A stretch of 64,000 nucleotides of DNA from Thermoflavimicrobium daqui (GTDB lineage: Bacteria; Bacillota; Bacilli; Thermoactinomycetales; Thermoactinomycetaceae). Positions within the stretch are counted from its first letter, which is position 1; every line of letters starts with the position of its first letter. A program made the position numbers and the translations under genes. The notes beneath the pieces were generated by a model, which ran no database searches, was not told the DNA's origin, and saw only the letters and a list, made by a program, of their open reading frames with translations. This document shows positions 27,878 through 36,084 of the stretch, in pieces. The DNA is taken from NCBI RefSeq assembly GCF_003313465.1, contig NZ_KZ845665.1:310001-374000 (forward strand), read 5' to 3'.

Positions 27878-28978
27878 GTGAAAGAGATTTCAGCTGGTGG
27901 TGTCGTTTTTCGAAAGCGGAAAGAACAAACAGAGATTTTGTTGATTAAGGATCGCTTTGGTAAGTATACGCTACCAAAAGGCAAGAAAGAGGCAGACGAA
28001 ACCGATACACAAACAGCTTTGCGAGAGATCCAAGAAGAAACAGGAATTACGGGTAAAATAGTCCAGAAATTAAACAAGATACATTATTCATATAATCATT
28101 CAGAGTATGGTAAAGTCAACAAAGAGGTTTCATACTTTCTAGTAGAAGCTATCCAAGGAGAAGAAACACCACAATTATCTGAAATTCAAGGAGTGAGTTG
28201 GTATTCTCCTCAGATAGCTTGGGAACTATTTTGGAATCATGGATATCAAAATAATCGAATCGTATTGGAATTAGCGTATCAAGCCTTAGGTCTTGAGAAA
28301 GGAGAAACAGAAATGAACCAAATCGCTGCAATGATTGATCATACTTTACTAAAACCTGAAGCTACAAAAGAACAAATTGTTAAACTTTGTGAGGAAGCAA
28401 AAACACATCATTTTGCGTCAGTATGTATTAATCCATATTGGGTTCAAGAGGCGGCAGAACTTTTGAAAGGAACCGATGTGAAAGTATGTACGGTTATAGG
28501 TTTTCCACTCGGTGCAACGTTGACAGAAGTGAAAATGTTTGAGACAAAGAAAGCAGTTCAAAATGGTGCAACTGAAATCGATATGGTCCTCAACATTGGA
28601 GCTTTAAAGTCTGGTAATTTAGAGGATGTAAAACGAGATATTGCTGCAGTAGTGGAAGCAGCATCAGGTCATATCGTTAAAGTTATTTTAGAAACCGGTT
28701 TACTTACAGATGAAGAAATTGTTCAAGCGAGTAGGTTATCCAAAGAAGCTGGAGCTCATTTTGTTAAAACATCTACAGGATTTCTAGCAGGTGGTGCAAC
28801 TATACATGCTGTTGAACTCATGCGTCAAGCTGTTGGCGAAGAGATGGGAGTAAAAGCTTCTGGAGGTGTACGTGACTTGAATACAGTACAACAAATGATT
28901 CAAGTGGGTGCTACCCGAATTGGCACTAGTTCTGGGGTTGCTATTGTAACAGGTAAAAAGGGAACTAGTTCCTACTGA
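27878..28978 (+). CDS. deoC: Nudix hydrolase fused to deoxyribose-phosphate aldolase
   Basis: One uninterrupted frame of 366 residues joins two enzymes. Residues 1-145 are a Nudix hydrolase with SAGGVVFRK and a complete Nudix box, [20 protein letters not shown] followed by TGI. Residues 146-366 are DeoC, the class I aldolase of deoxynucleoside breakdown, with [18 protein letters not shown], the Schiff-base Lys in FVKTSTGF and [12 protein letters not shown] at 27878 has AAGGG eight bases upstream; a GTG at 27869 is too close. AAAGGAG lies eight bases before an internal ATG at 28313, so free DeoC (221 residues) may also be made. The fusion could be a lost stop codon. Confidence 0.9.
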   Translation: MKEISAGGVVFRKRKEQTEILLIKDRFGKYTLPKGKKEADETDTQTALREIQEETGITGKIVQKLNKIHYSYNHSEYGKVNKEVSYFLVEAIQGEETPQLSEIQGVSWYSPQIAWELFWNHGYQNNRIVLELAYQALGLEKGETEMNQIAAMIDHTLLKPEATKEQIVKLCEEAKTHHFASVCINPYWVQEAAELLKGTDVKVCTVIGFPLGATLTEVKMFETKKAVQNGATEIDMVLNIGALKSGNLEDVKRDIAAVVEAASGHIVKVILETGLLTDEEIVQASRLSKEAGAHFVKTSTGFLAGGATIHAVELMRQAVGEEMGVKASGGVRDLNTVQQMIQVGATRIGTSSGVAIVTGKKGTSSY

Positions 28979-29040
28979 TAACCGATTAGTATCGTGTTAA
29001 AATGCGATGTATAGCTTTTTTAAATAATTGACCCGATTCC

Positions 29041-30006
29041 CTATGTATTTTTAGGAAACTCGCTCCATTTCCATATATTTTTTCGTTCTGGAATGATTCG
29101 CTTTACTATGTTTGCAAAAGATGAGGTAAAGGGCAATACCATAATTGAACAGATTATATTAAATAAAGTTTGTACATGTGCAATTTGGGTTGTAGGTTGA
29201 TCGGATAAATAGGGAATCCAGTCTATATATAACGGTATAAATGGAGCAAAGAAGGCAACACCAGCAACATTTAAAATGAAATGGGCAACAGCGACTCTTT
29301 TTGCATGAATGTTGGTTTGAAGTGCAGCGATAAGTCCGGTAGCACAAGTTCCAATATTACTTCCAAATACAACAGCGAGAGCGAAAGGAAGAGTAACCAA
29401 ATTGGAAGCATAAAAGCCCATGGTGATAGCAATCGTTGCACTACTGCTATGGATCAAAGCTGTGATAATGCTCCCCACTAAAATTCCTGTCCAAATCGGA
29501 TGACCACTACTTGTGACTAACCATTCGATCCATCCACGTTCTTTAAGAGGCTCGATTAGAGACTGGAATATATCGATGCCGAGAAAGAGAAAACCAAATC
29601 CAGCAATAATTAGACCAATCGGTTGAATTATTTTCCATGGTAAGAAACGCAGTATAACTCCAGTTATGATGAGTGGAATGGCAAAGTCCTCAATTTTCAG
29701 AGCTAGTATTTGGGTCGTAACCGTTGTCCCTATATTTGTCCCTAAGATAATCCCGATTGAATGGGGAAAGGAAATGAGTCCCGCATGAACAAATCCAATC
29801 GTGAGCACAGTTACTGCCGTACTACTTTGTAGAAAAGCCGTTGTAATTGTTCCAGTAATAAATCCGCGAAAAGGAGTTTTGGTAAAGCGAAGCAAAATAT
29901 CTTTTAATTGGTTACCTGCCAGAGTTTCAAAACCTGTACGCATTCGATTTAAACCATATAAGAACACGATCAATCCAAGAGTGAAGCTACCTAGAATCTC
30001 GACCAT
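29041..30006 (-). CDS. Na/Pi-cotransporter family protein (YqeW-like)
   Basis: Membrane protein of 321 residues of the NptA/PNaS family. It carries the duplicated family signature: GTITTAFLQSSTAVTVLTIGF in the first half and GSIITALIHSSSATIAITMGF in the second, each with a QSS/HSS motif in a re-entrant helix. GTNIGTTVTTQ and GSNIGTCATGL are the paired companion motifs. It probably moves phosphate with sodium, though substrate is not proven. GGGGGGCATGTC precedes the ATG on the minus strand. It stands alone, convergent to the deoC fusion gene. Confidence 0.88.
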   Translation of the reverse strand: MVEILGSFTLGLIVFLYGLNRMRTGFETLAGNQLKDILLRFTKTPFRGFITGTITTAFLQSSTAVTVLTIGFVHAGLISFPHSIGIILGTNIGTTVTTQILALKIEDFAIPLIITGVILRFLPWKIIQPIGLIIAGFGFLFLGIDIFQSLIEPLKERGWIEWLVTSSGHPIWTGILVGSIITALIHSSSATIAITMGFYASNLVTLPFALAVVFGSNIGTCATGLIAALQTNIHAKRVAVAHFILNVAGVAFFAPFIPLYIDWIPYLSDQPTTQIAHVQTLFNIICSIMVLPFTSSFANIVKRIIPERKNIWKWSEFPKNT

Positions 30007-30065
30007 GACATGCCCCCCTATTTAAAATTATTATATGGCACGTATAGGACAAGAATGACAAGTAT

Positions 30066-30088
30066 GCGCCCTTTAGTTTTTAGGGCGC
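30066..30088. other. GC-rich hairpin without T run
   Basis: GCGCCCT (30066-30072) and AGGGCGC (30082-30088) form a hairpin just past the 3' end of the minus-strand gene at 30099. No T run follows on the minus strand, so its role is uncertain. Confidence 0.4.
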
Positions 30089-30098
30089 GTGACAGGTA

Positions 30099-30434
30099 TT
30101 ATTTTTTGGGTTGTCTTGAATAAAAGGGGGGAGCATCAAATCCCTCAAATTCGGGATGAAAAGGCTCTTGCCAAGTGGATTGATTTTTATTCTGTTTTTG
30201 TAAGCGTTGGGATGGTTTAGTTGGTGCAGGCTGTGGTGGACCAAATACAGCCCAAGGTGGACGCTGATTCATCTCGGGCTCATACTGATGTCTAGGGACT
30301 TCGGAATGATGTGGAACAAAGGGTGGGGGTTCTTGAAAATGCGAATGTTGTATTCTTTCTAGTTCTTCTCGAACTACCTGACGTACCATTCTACGTAGCT
30401 TTGACTCCCTTGCGATAGATTTTTCTTTAGCCAA
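30099..30434 (-). CDS. Hypothetical proline-rich basic protein
   Basis: I do not recognise this 111-residue protein. The first 30 residues are a charged helix (AKEKSIARESKLRRMVRQVV), and the remainder is rich in Pro, His, Gln and Phe with no clear fold, for example FQEPPPFVPHH and VFGPPQPAPTKPSQ. The composition is reminiscent of spore coat or other disordered surface proteins (inference only). The start is TTG with AAAGGAG nine bases upstream. It is divergent from the HIT gene. Confidence 0.65.
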   Translation of the reverse strand: MAKEKSIARESKLRRMVRQVVREELERIQHSHFQEPPPFVPHHSEVPRHQYEPEMNQRPPWAVFGPPQPAPTKPSQRLQKQNKNQSTWQEPFHPEFEGFDAPPFYSRQPKK

Positions 30435-30552
30435 GGATTTTCACTCCTTTAAGATCGTGATACATTATATGTTACAAGGCTTTTGTTGTGTATGTTCTAT
30501 GATTGTTGCCTATCTTTGATATAATTAGGCATGAGAAAAGGAGGGTTGAGCT

Positions 30553-30897
30553 ATGAGCGAATGTATTTTTTGCCAAATCATCGAAGGAAAAATTCCATCG
30601 AACAAAGTGTATGAAGATGATTACGTATATGCTTTTCGAGATATTCATCCTGTGGCACCCGAACATGTTCTAGTTATTCCAAAGAAACATATTACCTCTC
30701 TTACTCATTTGGAAGAAAATGATGAAATTCTAGCAGGTAAAATATTGCTAGGAATTAAAAAGATTGCTAAGCAATTAGGACTCGATGAGAAAGGTTTTCG
30801 AGTAGTAAACAATATAGGTGAAGAAGGTGGACAAACCGTCTTTCATATCCACTTTCATATCATCGGCGGACGTCAGTTAACATGGCCACCTGGTTGA
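30553..30897 (+). CDS. HIT family nucleotide-binding protein
   Basis: Histidine-triad hydrolase of 114 residues, close to HinT/PKCI-type purine nucleoside phosphoramidases. CIFCQIIEGKIPSNKVYED at the N-terminus, then HVLVIPKKH and the catalytic HIHFHIIGG near the C-terminus are all present. It starts after AAAGGAGGGTTGAGCT. Placement before rpsU is the Bacillales arrangement. Confidence 0.93.
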   Translation: MSECIFCQIIEGKIPSNKVYEDDYVYAFRDIHPVAPEHVLVIPKKHITSLTHLEENDEILAGKILLGIKKIAKQLGLDEKGFRVVNNIGEEGGQTVFHIHFHIIGGRQLTWPPG

Positions 30898-30900
30898 TTT

Positions 30901-30930
30901 TTGACATTGAGGAATCTATTTCTGTATAAT
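30901..30930 (+). promoter_or_regulatory. sigma-A promoter of rpsU-yqeY
   Basis: Exact consensus boxes TTGACA (30901-30906) and TATAAT (30925-30930) are separated by 18 bases. Confidence 0.88.
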
Positions 30931-30936
30931 ATAAAA

Positions 30937-31152
30937 TGAGGATATGCGCCCTATGAACAAAAGTGGAAGTTTCACTTAGAGAAGGGAAGTCCTATTTTTA
31001 ACACGGTTACTCAAAGCTTCAAGAGATTGTATGCAAGGTGTTGTGGATGCTGACCACCTCACTCTGGGGATCAGACCACTACTTGCTTCAATGTGTGGGT
31101 TTTTACACCGCTTGTTCGAGTGGTTAGCTGACCCATGGAGGGAGGGATATGC
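30937..31152 (+). ncRNA. Structured 5' leader of rpsU
   Basis: About 215 untranslated bases separate the promoter from rpsU. GGG, TCAG and ACCACT (within 31066-31080) pair with AGTGGT, CTGA and CCC (31119-31134), closing a stem directly before the ribosome binding site. GCTGACCAC (31049-31057) can instead pair with GTGGTTAGC (31120-31128). Two exclusive folds next to a ribosomal-protein gene suggest translational autoregulation, which is inference. Confidence 0.45.
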
Positions 31153-31326
31153 ATGACTGAAACTCGCGTTCGTAAAAATGAATCCTTGGATAGTGCGTTA
31201 CGTCGCTTCAAGCGTTCTTGTGCTAAGTCAGGTATCATGTCTGAAATTCGTAAGCGTGAACGCTATGAGAAACCAAGTGTTCGTCGGAAGAAAAAAGCAG
31301 AAGCAGCTCGTAAAAAGCGTCGTTAG
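31153..31326 (+). CDS. rpsU: 30S ribosomal protein S21
   Basis: Small basic protein of 57 residues at the mRNA platform of the 30S subunit. It reads [20 protein letters not shown] at the start and ends [14 protein letters not shown], both S21 signatures. GGAGGGAGGGATATGC precedes the ATG at 31153; an in-frame ATG at 31135 is part of that Shine-Dalgarno region and is rejected. yqeY follows 15 bases later. Confidence 0.96.
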   Translation: MTETRVRKNESLDSALRRFKRSCAKSGIMSEIRKRERYEKPSVRRKKKAEAARKKRR

Positions 31327-31341
31327 TGAGGTGTGATACCA

Positions 31342-31785
31342 GTGAGTCTGGTACAACAAATCGAGCAAGATATGAAAACGGCAATGAAAAATAAAGAGAA
31401 GCAAAAAGTAACTACGATTCGTATGCTTCGAGCTTCTATCAAAAAAGTAGAGATTGATAAAAGAGAATCTTTATCAGATGAAGAAGTGCTAGAAGTCATT
31501 ATAAAAGAAATAAAACAACGTAAAGATTCGCAAGCTGAATATGAGAAAGCCGGTCGTAAAGACTTATTTGATAAAGAGCAAGCTGAAATTGATATACTGT
31601 CTGTTTATTTACCAGAGCCATTATCAGAAGAAGAATTGCGCTCAATAGTACAGACAGTCATTCAAGAGATGGGTGTTTCTTCCAAAAAAGACATGGGTAA
31701 AGTCATGGGAGCTATTTTGCCAAAAGTAAAAGGAAAAGCAGATGGCAAACTAGTAAATCGCCTCGTTCAAGAATATTTAAATTAA
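31342..31785 (+). CDS. yqeY: GatB/YqeY domain protein
   Basis: Protein of 147 residues made of the tRNA-binding YqeY domain, which is also found at the end of GatB. Typical features are MKNKEKQKVTTIRMLRASIKK and LSVYLPEPLSEEEL, then KDMGKVMGAILPKVKGKADG and VNRLV at the end. The exact role is not known. GTG at 31342 follows GAGGTG at a spacing of eight; an earlier GTG at 31333 overlaps that Shine-Dalgarno sequence. It is in an operon with rpsU as in Bacillus. Confidence 0.93.
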   Translation: MSLVQQIEQDMKTAMKNKEKQKVTTIRMLRASIKKVEIDKRESLSDEEVLEVIIKEIKQRKDSQAEYEKAGRKDLFDKEQAEIDILSVYLPEPLSEEELRSIVQTVIQEMGVSSKKDMGKVMGAILPKVKGKADGKLVNRLVQEYLN

Positions 31786-31812
31786 GCAGCGTAATTTCTA
31801 CGCTGCTTTTTA
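31785..31812 (+). terminator. Terminator of rpsU-yqeY
   Basis: AGCAGCGTA (31785-31793) pairs with TACGCTGCT-like sequence (31799-31807), followed by T residues. Confidence 0.85.
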
Positions 31813-31872
31813 TTATAGTTTGAGTTTAATAGAATTTAATTTTCCTGAATGAGACTGTTTTTCATAGATATG

Positions 31873-31927
31873 AAAAGACGTTTCTTTTTTATAGAGATTA
31901 TTATTCTGTAAAAAAGAAACGTCTTTT
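31873..31927. terminator. Hairpin between convergent yqeY and CDF genes
   Basis: A long stem with arms starting AAAAGACGTTTCTTTTTTAT (31873) and its near complement ending at 31927. It can end transcription on both strands. Confidence 0.7.
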
Positions 31928-31954
31928 GGTAGAGAAGTAAATTTATTTCATTAA

Positions 31955-32839
31955 TTAATCCTTAGATTCGTTTATATGCTCGTCAGGCTCAACATGTATT
32001 TGCACATGCACCATTTCATAGCGACTCTGTAATTCTTTTTCAATTTCTTCAGTGATCTGATGACTATCGATCACATTCAATTGAGGATCAACGGTAATAT
32101 CCACATCAAGCCAAATTTCTGCTCCATGTAAACGCCCTTTAATCCGTTTGATTTTACGAACTCCATGTACTTCAGCTATTACTTTACTCAATTTTGTCAG
32201 AAGATTGTGTTCAATCCCATCTGTAAGTAAATGGGTAGCTTCGCAGAATATATCCCAAGCTGTTTTTGCGATAATTCCTCCCACGAGAAATGCTGTGGCT
32301 GGGTCGAGCCAAGGTAACTGAAATTGTGAACCGGCAATGCCAATTGCTGCTCCTACGCTAACGAGTGCATCCGCAAGGTTATCTTTTGCAGCCGCTTTAA
32401 CCGCTTGGCTATTGGTTTTACGAGCGATTTGTAGGTTGGTACGATAAACAATAAACATTATAAAAGCACAGATGATAGAAATCCAAGTAGCTATCCAGTC
32501 GGGCTTTTCTGTCTGTTGATAAAAAATGGCTTTTCCAGCTCCGATACATACTTCAATAGCGACTGACATCATAATAAAAGAAGCAATCAAAGCGGCGATG
32601 GATTCTGCTCGGCGGTGACCATATGGATGGTCATGGTCAGCAGGTTTTTTAGAAAATTTTAATCCAATCAAAACAGCAATGGATGCAAAGATGTCTGTTG
32701 TATTGTTTAACCCATCTGCAGTAAGCGCTTTAGAATGTGTAAGATAGCCTACTGTGAGCTTTCCGGCAGATAGAAAAATATAAGTTCCAATACTTAACCA
32801 AGCTGCTTTTTCATTTAAGTTTTTGAAGTTTGATTCCAT
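31955..32839 (-). CDS. Cation diffusion facilitator exporter (MneS/YeaB-like)
   Basis: Metal/proton antiporter of 294 residues with six transmembrane helices and a C-terminal cytoplasmic domain. The metal site of helix 2 reads ADGLNNTTD, and KPADHDHPYGHRRAE and DNLADALVSVG are the other signatures. The Asn-containing ADGLNNTTD resembles the B. subtilis manganese exporters MneS/MneP rather than zinc exporters, so manganese is the likely ion (inference from motif). The start is ATG 32839, six bases after AAGGAG; a TTG at 32857 is rejected. Single-gene unit. Confidence 0.88.
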   Translation of the reverse strand: MESNFKNLNEKAAWLSIGTYIFLSAGKLTVGYLTHSKALTADGLNNTTDIFASIAVLIGLKFSKKPADHDHPYGHRRAESIAALIASFIMMSVAIEVCIGAGKAIFYQQTEKPDWIATWISIICAFIMFIVYRTNLQIARKTNSQAVKAAAKDNLADALVSVGAAIGIAGSQFQLPWLDPATAFLVGGIIAKTAWDIFCEATHLLTDGIEHNLLTKLSKVIAEVHGVRKIKRIKGRLHGAEIWLDVDITVDPQLNVIDSHQITEEIEKELQSRYEMVHVQIHVEPDEHINESKD

Positions 32840-33055
32840 TTCATTCTCCTTAAGCAACCATCATTCTTAAAATTAGCTTAGCAGGTAAAAGGCTTGTGGG
32901 TCTAGAGAAACGTTTTTGACTGGGTTTCACAAATCAGTAAGTGATAAAAAAAGTAAAACGTCTTCAATAAAGTTGAAGAAAGGCAAATTTGATTGGAGCA
33001 GTTGAACATGACTTTTAAATTTGAGAAATGATATCACGTATTGGTAAGAATTGAG

Positions 33056-33086
33056 GTAAATAGTTTAGCATTGATTTTCCATACTA
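33056..33086 (+). promoter_or_regulatory. Possible sigma-G promoter of SASP gene
   Basis: CATACTA (33080-33086) fits the sigma-G -10 consensus CATnnTA, and GTAAATAG (33056-33063) is a weak -35. Forespore expression is expected for this gene class. Confidence 0.4.
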
Positions 33087-33108
33087 GCTTGTAGAGGAGG
33101 GAAAAGCT

Positions 33109-33294
33109 ATGGCTCGAAATACGAACCGTTTATTAGTTCCAGGAGCAGCAGCAGTTCTGAATCAATTTAAAGAAGAAATTGCAGCCGAATTTGGGGTGAA
33201 ATTAGGTTCTGATACCACTTCACGTGGAAACGGATCTGTCGGTGGAGAGATTACGAAAAGATTGGTTGCACAAGCACAGCAAGATCTGAAATAA
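33109..33294 (+). CDS. Alpha/beta-type small acid-soluble spore protein
   Basis: DNA-binding spore protein of 61 residues that protects the dormant spore genome. It shows the family parts [20 protein letters not shown], then the GPR cleavage region EEIAAEFGV, and [31 protein letters not shown] precedes the ATG. Its degrading protease GPR is encoded at 11529 in this window. It is a single gene convergent to fabH. Confidence 0.95.
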   Translation: MARNTNRLLVPGAAAVLNQFKEEIAAEFGVKLGSDTTSRGNGSVGGEITKRLVAQAQQDLK

Positions 33295-33312
33295 ATATAT
33301 CTATTGTAAATA

Positions 33313-33341
33313 AAAAGGACGGTATAGATATTATACCGTCC
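33313..33341 (-). terminator. Terminator overlapping the fabH stop
   Basis: GGACGGTATA (33317-33326) and TATACCGTCC (33332-33341) form a ten-base stem. On the minus strand TTTTTATTT follows. The stem covers the final codons of fabH. Confidence 0.8.
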
Positions 33342-34314
33342 ATTTCATAAGTAAATGGGCATGGGTGAGACCACCGCCAAATCCCGAAAGTAAAATAAGA
33401 TCTCCTTTCTTAAGTTTCCCTGCATCCATCCCTAATTGGAGTGCTAGGGGAATAGACGCAGAAGACGTATTTCCAAAGTATTCACCACTAAACAAGGTTT
33501 TTTCTTTCGGGAAGTTAATCCGGTCACAAACTGCATCGATAATCCGTTGATTTGCACTATGTGGAACAAACCAATCCAATTGTTCCAATGAAAATCCAGC
33601 TTGATGAATGATTTTAGGTACTTCTCTGGTAAGTGTATTTACAGCAAACTTAAATACTTCTCGACCATTTTGTACTATTTTTGTGTTGCCAGAAAGTGTG
33701 GTAGTATCGATTTGACTTGATAAACCAGTACGATATAGATGAATGCCTCCTTTACCATCTGTTCCTGAAGTTGCATACAGAAAGCTGGATTCTTCCTCGC
33801 ATTTTTCCACCAAGGCAACCCCAGCACCATCGCCAAATAAAATACATGTGGATCGATCTGAGTAATCTGTGACCTTGGATAATACTTCACTCCCTAAAAC
33901 TAAAATCTTACGATTCATTCCTGATGTAATTAAAGCATTGGCTAGTTGAAGTCCATACACAAAACCTGCACAGGCTGCGGAGATGTCGATGGCTCCAGTA
34001 GATTGAATTCCAAAGGCTTTTTGGATTTGGCAAGCTACACTTGGAAAAGGAAAGTCGGGAGTTGTTGTAGATACGATAATAAAATCAACATCTTCAATAG
34101 AGACCGGATAACGCTCTAACAAGTTTTTAATTGCCGCGATACATAAATCACTTGTATATTCATCTTTAGCAGCCACTCTTCGTTCGCGAATTCCCGTTCG
34201 TTGTACAATCCATGCGTCAGAAGTTTCAATCATTTTTTCGAAGTCGTAATTTGTAAGAGTTGACTTAGGAACATAAGTTCCAATTGCTGTCATACGTGCC
34301 AGAGATGGAATCAT
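33331..34314 (-). CDS. fabH: Beta-ketoacyl-ACP synthase III (FabH)
   Basis: Condensing enzyme that starts fatty-acid synthesis from acyl-CoA and malonyl-ACP. The 327 residues contain the catalytic triad: Cys in ISAACAGFVYGL, His in PHSANQRI and Asn in GNTSSAS. The N-terminus (TSDAWIVQRTGIRERR) is also typical. GGGAGATTAGCAT precedes the ATG. A single gene with a consensus promoter and a FapR-type operator upstream, so malonyl-CoA control of membrane lipid synthesis is expected. It may be one of two fabH copies in the genome, as in B. subtilis. Confidence 0.95.
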   Translation of the reverse strand: MIPSLARMTAIGTYVPKSTLTNYDFEKMIETSDAWIVQRTGIRERRVAAKDEYTSDLCIAAIKNLLERYPVSIEDVDFIIVSTTTPDFPFPSVACQIQKAFGIQSTGAIDISAACAGFVYGLQLANALITSGMNRKILVLGSEVLSKVTDYSDRSTCILFGDGAGVALVEKCEEESSFLYATSGTDGKGGIHLYRTGLSSQIDTTTLSGNTKIVQNGREVFKFAVNTLTREVPKIIHQAGFSLEQLDWFVPHSANQRIIDAVCDRINFPKEKTLFSGEYFGNTSSASIPLALQLGMDAGKLKKGDLILLSGFGGGLTHAHLLMKWTV

Positions 34315-34352
34315 ATGCTAATCTCCCTTTTATATAATATTTAATACTTAGT

Positions 34353-34373
34353 ATTAGTACCTGATAATATTAA
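34353..34373. promoter_or_regulatory. FapR-type operator at fabH
   Basis: ATTAGTACCTGATAATATTA closely matches the FapR palindrome TTAGTACCTrrTACTAA. It sits directly downstream of the fabH -10 box, where FapR represses its targets in Bacillus. The fapR gene is not in the window. Confidence 0.75.
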
Positions 34374-34376
34374 CTG

Positions 34377-34405
34377 ATTATAAAATGAATACATTATTTT
34401 GTCAA
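34377..34405 (-). promoter_or_regulatory. Consensus sigma-A promoter of fabH
   Basis: On the minus strand TTGACA (34405-34400) and TATAAT (34382-34377) are exact consensus boxes with a 17-base spacer. Confidence 0.92.
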
Positions 34406-34530
34406 TGAATCTATATCCGCATCTCGAATAGGTCTTCTGTGAAGTTTTAAGACTATATTATAAGAGTAATGCTGTAATATTTTTCCGAAATAGAGTGATA
34501 TAAGGTGATATATATTTGCGATTTTCAGTC

Positions 34531-34559
34531 TCATAAACAAGATGCTTTGTGCATATTTG
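34531..34559 (+). promoter_or_regulatory. Possible sigma-E promoter of yqfC
   Basis: TCATAAA (34531-34537) and CATATTTG (34552-34559) with 14 bases between resemble sigma-E boxes. In B. subtilis yqfC-yqfD belong to the sigma-E regulon. Confidence 0.4.
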
Positions 34560-34581
34560 TTATACAGGGACGGAGGGACAG

Positions 34582-34866
34582 ATGATGGGAATTTTTAAAA
34601 ATGTAAAAATGCGAAAACGGCTATCTAAATGGCTGGATTTACCACCAGATATGGTTGAAGAAGTCCCTCGCATTGAAATGATCGGGTCATCGTTTTTACA
34701 AATTGAAAATCATCGAGGGCTTCTCTTTTTTAGTTCAGAAAAATTACAATTTCGTTTAGATCAAGGAAAGTTAAATATAAACGGTAAGAAATTAAAGATT
34801 AAGTCGATGACAGCTGAAATGGCATGGGTTGAAGGAACGATTACTGATTTGATATATATGGAATAG
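34582..34866 (+). CDS. yqfC: Sporulation protein YqfC
   Basis: Small protein of 94 residues in the YabP/YqfC family, made in the mother cell during sporulation; mechanism unknown. LDLPPDMVEEVPRIEMIGSS and VENHRGLLFFSSE-like residues are the family features. ATG at 34582 follows CGGAGGGACAG; the longer frame from 34549 has no such site. yqfD begins 12 bases after its stop. Confidence 0.92.
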   Translation: MMGIFKNVKMRKRLSKWLDLPPDMVEEVPRIEMIGSSFLQIENHRGLLFFSSEKLQFRLDQGKLNINGKKLKIKSMTAEMAWVEGTITDLIYME

Positions 34867-34878
34867 GGGGAGAGAAAA

Positions 34879-36081
34879 ATCGAATGGCCAAGAGTATTTC
34901 AAGGAACGATTAAATTAGCTTGTACAGGTAAAGAGTTAACCAATTGGTTAAATGAGCTTGTGCAAGTAGGGGTAAAAGTAGATGATATTTATTGGTTGGA
35001 CAAGAATCAAATTGAGCTAAAGATGATGGTACCAGACTTTTTTCGCATTGTCCCTCTGTTACGCAAGTATCGAGTACGCTTTCGAATCCTAGAGAAAAAA
35101 GGTGTTCCTTTTTTTCTACAAAAGTTAAGGAAAAGAAAAATGCTTTATTTCGGATCAATTTTCTTTTTATTATGTTTATTCGCATTATCATCATTTATTT
35201 GGCAAATTGATATAGAGGGTACTAATGAGATACCTATCCCACAAGTACAAATGATTTTAAAAGAAGAAGGAATTTATTTAGGACAAATAAAATATCGGTT
35301 ACCCAGTTATAAAAGGCTGCAAGAGAGACTGAGAGAACGGATCCCACAAGCAGCTTGGGTGGGCTTTCGATTGGAAGGTACAAGAGCTATTGTTACGATT
35401 GTAACGAAAAAAAAAGTGGAACGTAATCATGAAGATGTAAAGTCAACTGGACCAGTGGATTTAGTTGCAAATAAACATGCCATGATCGTGGACATGCGTG
35501 TAGAGCGTGGTAAGCCGATGGTAGAGATCCATGATATTGTAAAAAAAGGCCAGTTATTAGTTTCCGGAAAATATGGAGATCCTGAGCAGCCAGAGACGGA
35601 AAAATTTATTGGCGCAAAGGGTAAAGTAATAGGAGAGGTATGGTATCACTCTGAAGTGTCTTTACCTTTATTAGAACAGAAAAAAGAGTATACTGGTTTA
35701 AGAGATCAAGTTACCCATTTTTTTGTGGGAACAAAAACCTTAAGAAATCCCTTTCAGAGAGCACCACGATTTCATCAGTATGAAACAATCGAAACGATTC
35801 GCTCTTTTTTCTTAGGAGGGATTAAACTCCCTTTTGGTTTAGTTGATGAGGAAAGACTCGAAATGCGCTTTATTAAGCATCGACGTAGCTTAGCTGAAGC
35901 TGTTGAATTAGCGAAGCAAAGAGCTAGAGAAGAACTGAGGTTAAAATTAGGACTAGATGGCAGAATATTAGAGGAAAAAGTTTTGCACCAGCGCGTCGAC
36001 AATGGTAAAGTTTATTTGAAGATGCATTTTGATGTCTTGGAAAACATTGCTGTTTCACAACCTATTTTACAAGGAGAATGA
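34879..36081 (+). CDS. yqfD: Sporulation protein YqfD, probable ATC start
   Basis: Membrane-anchored sporulation protein of 400 residues, like B. subtilis YqfD (398). The N-terminal soluble part (WPRVFQGTIKLACTGKELTN) matches the family start, one transmembrane helix follows near residues 90-110 (FFLLCLFALSSFIW), and a long extracytoplasmic domain contains QLLVSGKYGD. No ATG, GTG or TTG exists between the upstream stop at 34864 and codon 28. AGGGGGAG lies six bases before an ATC at 34879, giving the expected N-terminus. A GTG at 34960 would delete 27 conserved residues and has no Shine-Dalgarno sequence. An indel or error cannot be excluded. Confidence 0.85.
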   Translation: MEWPRVFQGTIKLACTGKELTNWLNELVQVGVKVDDIYWLDKNQIELKMMVPDFFRIVPLLRKYRVRFRILEKKGVPFFLQKLRKRKMLYFGSIFFLLCLFALSSFIWQIDIEGTNEIPIPQVQMILKEEGIYLGQIKYRLPSYKRLQERLRERIPQAAWVGFRLEGTRAIVTIVTKKKVERNHEDVKSTGPVDLVANKHAMIVDMRVERGKPMVEIHDIVKKGQLLVSGKYGDPEQPETEKFIGAKGKVIGEVWYHSEVSLPLLEQKKEYTGLRDQVTHFFVGTKTLRNPFQRAPRFHQYETIETIRSFFLGGIKLPFGLVDEERLEMRFIKHRRSLAEAVELAKQRAREELRLKLGLDGRILEEKVLHQRVDNGKVYLKMHFDVLENIAVSQPILQGE

Positions 36082-36084
36082 ATA

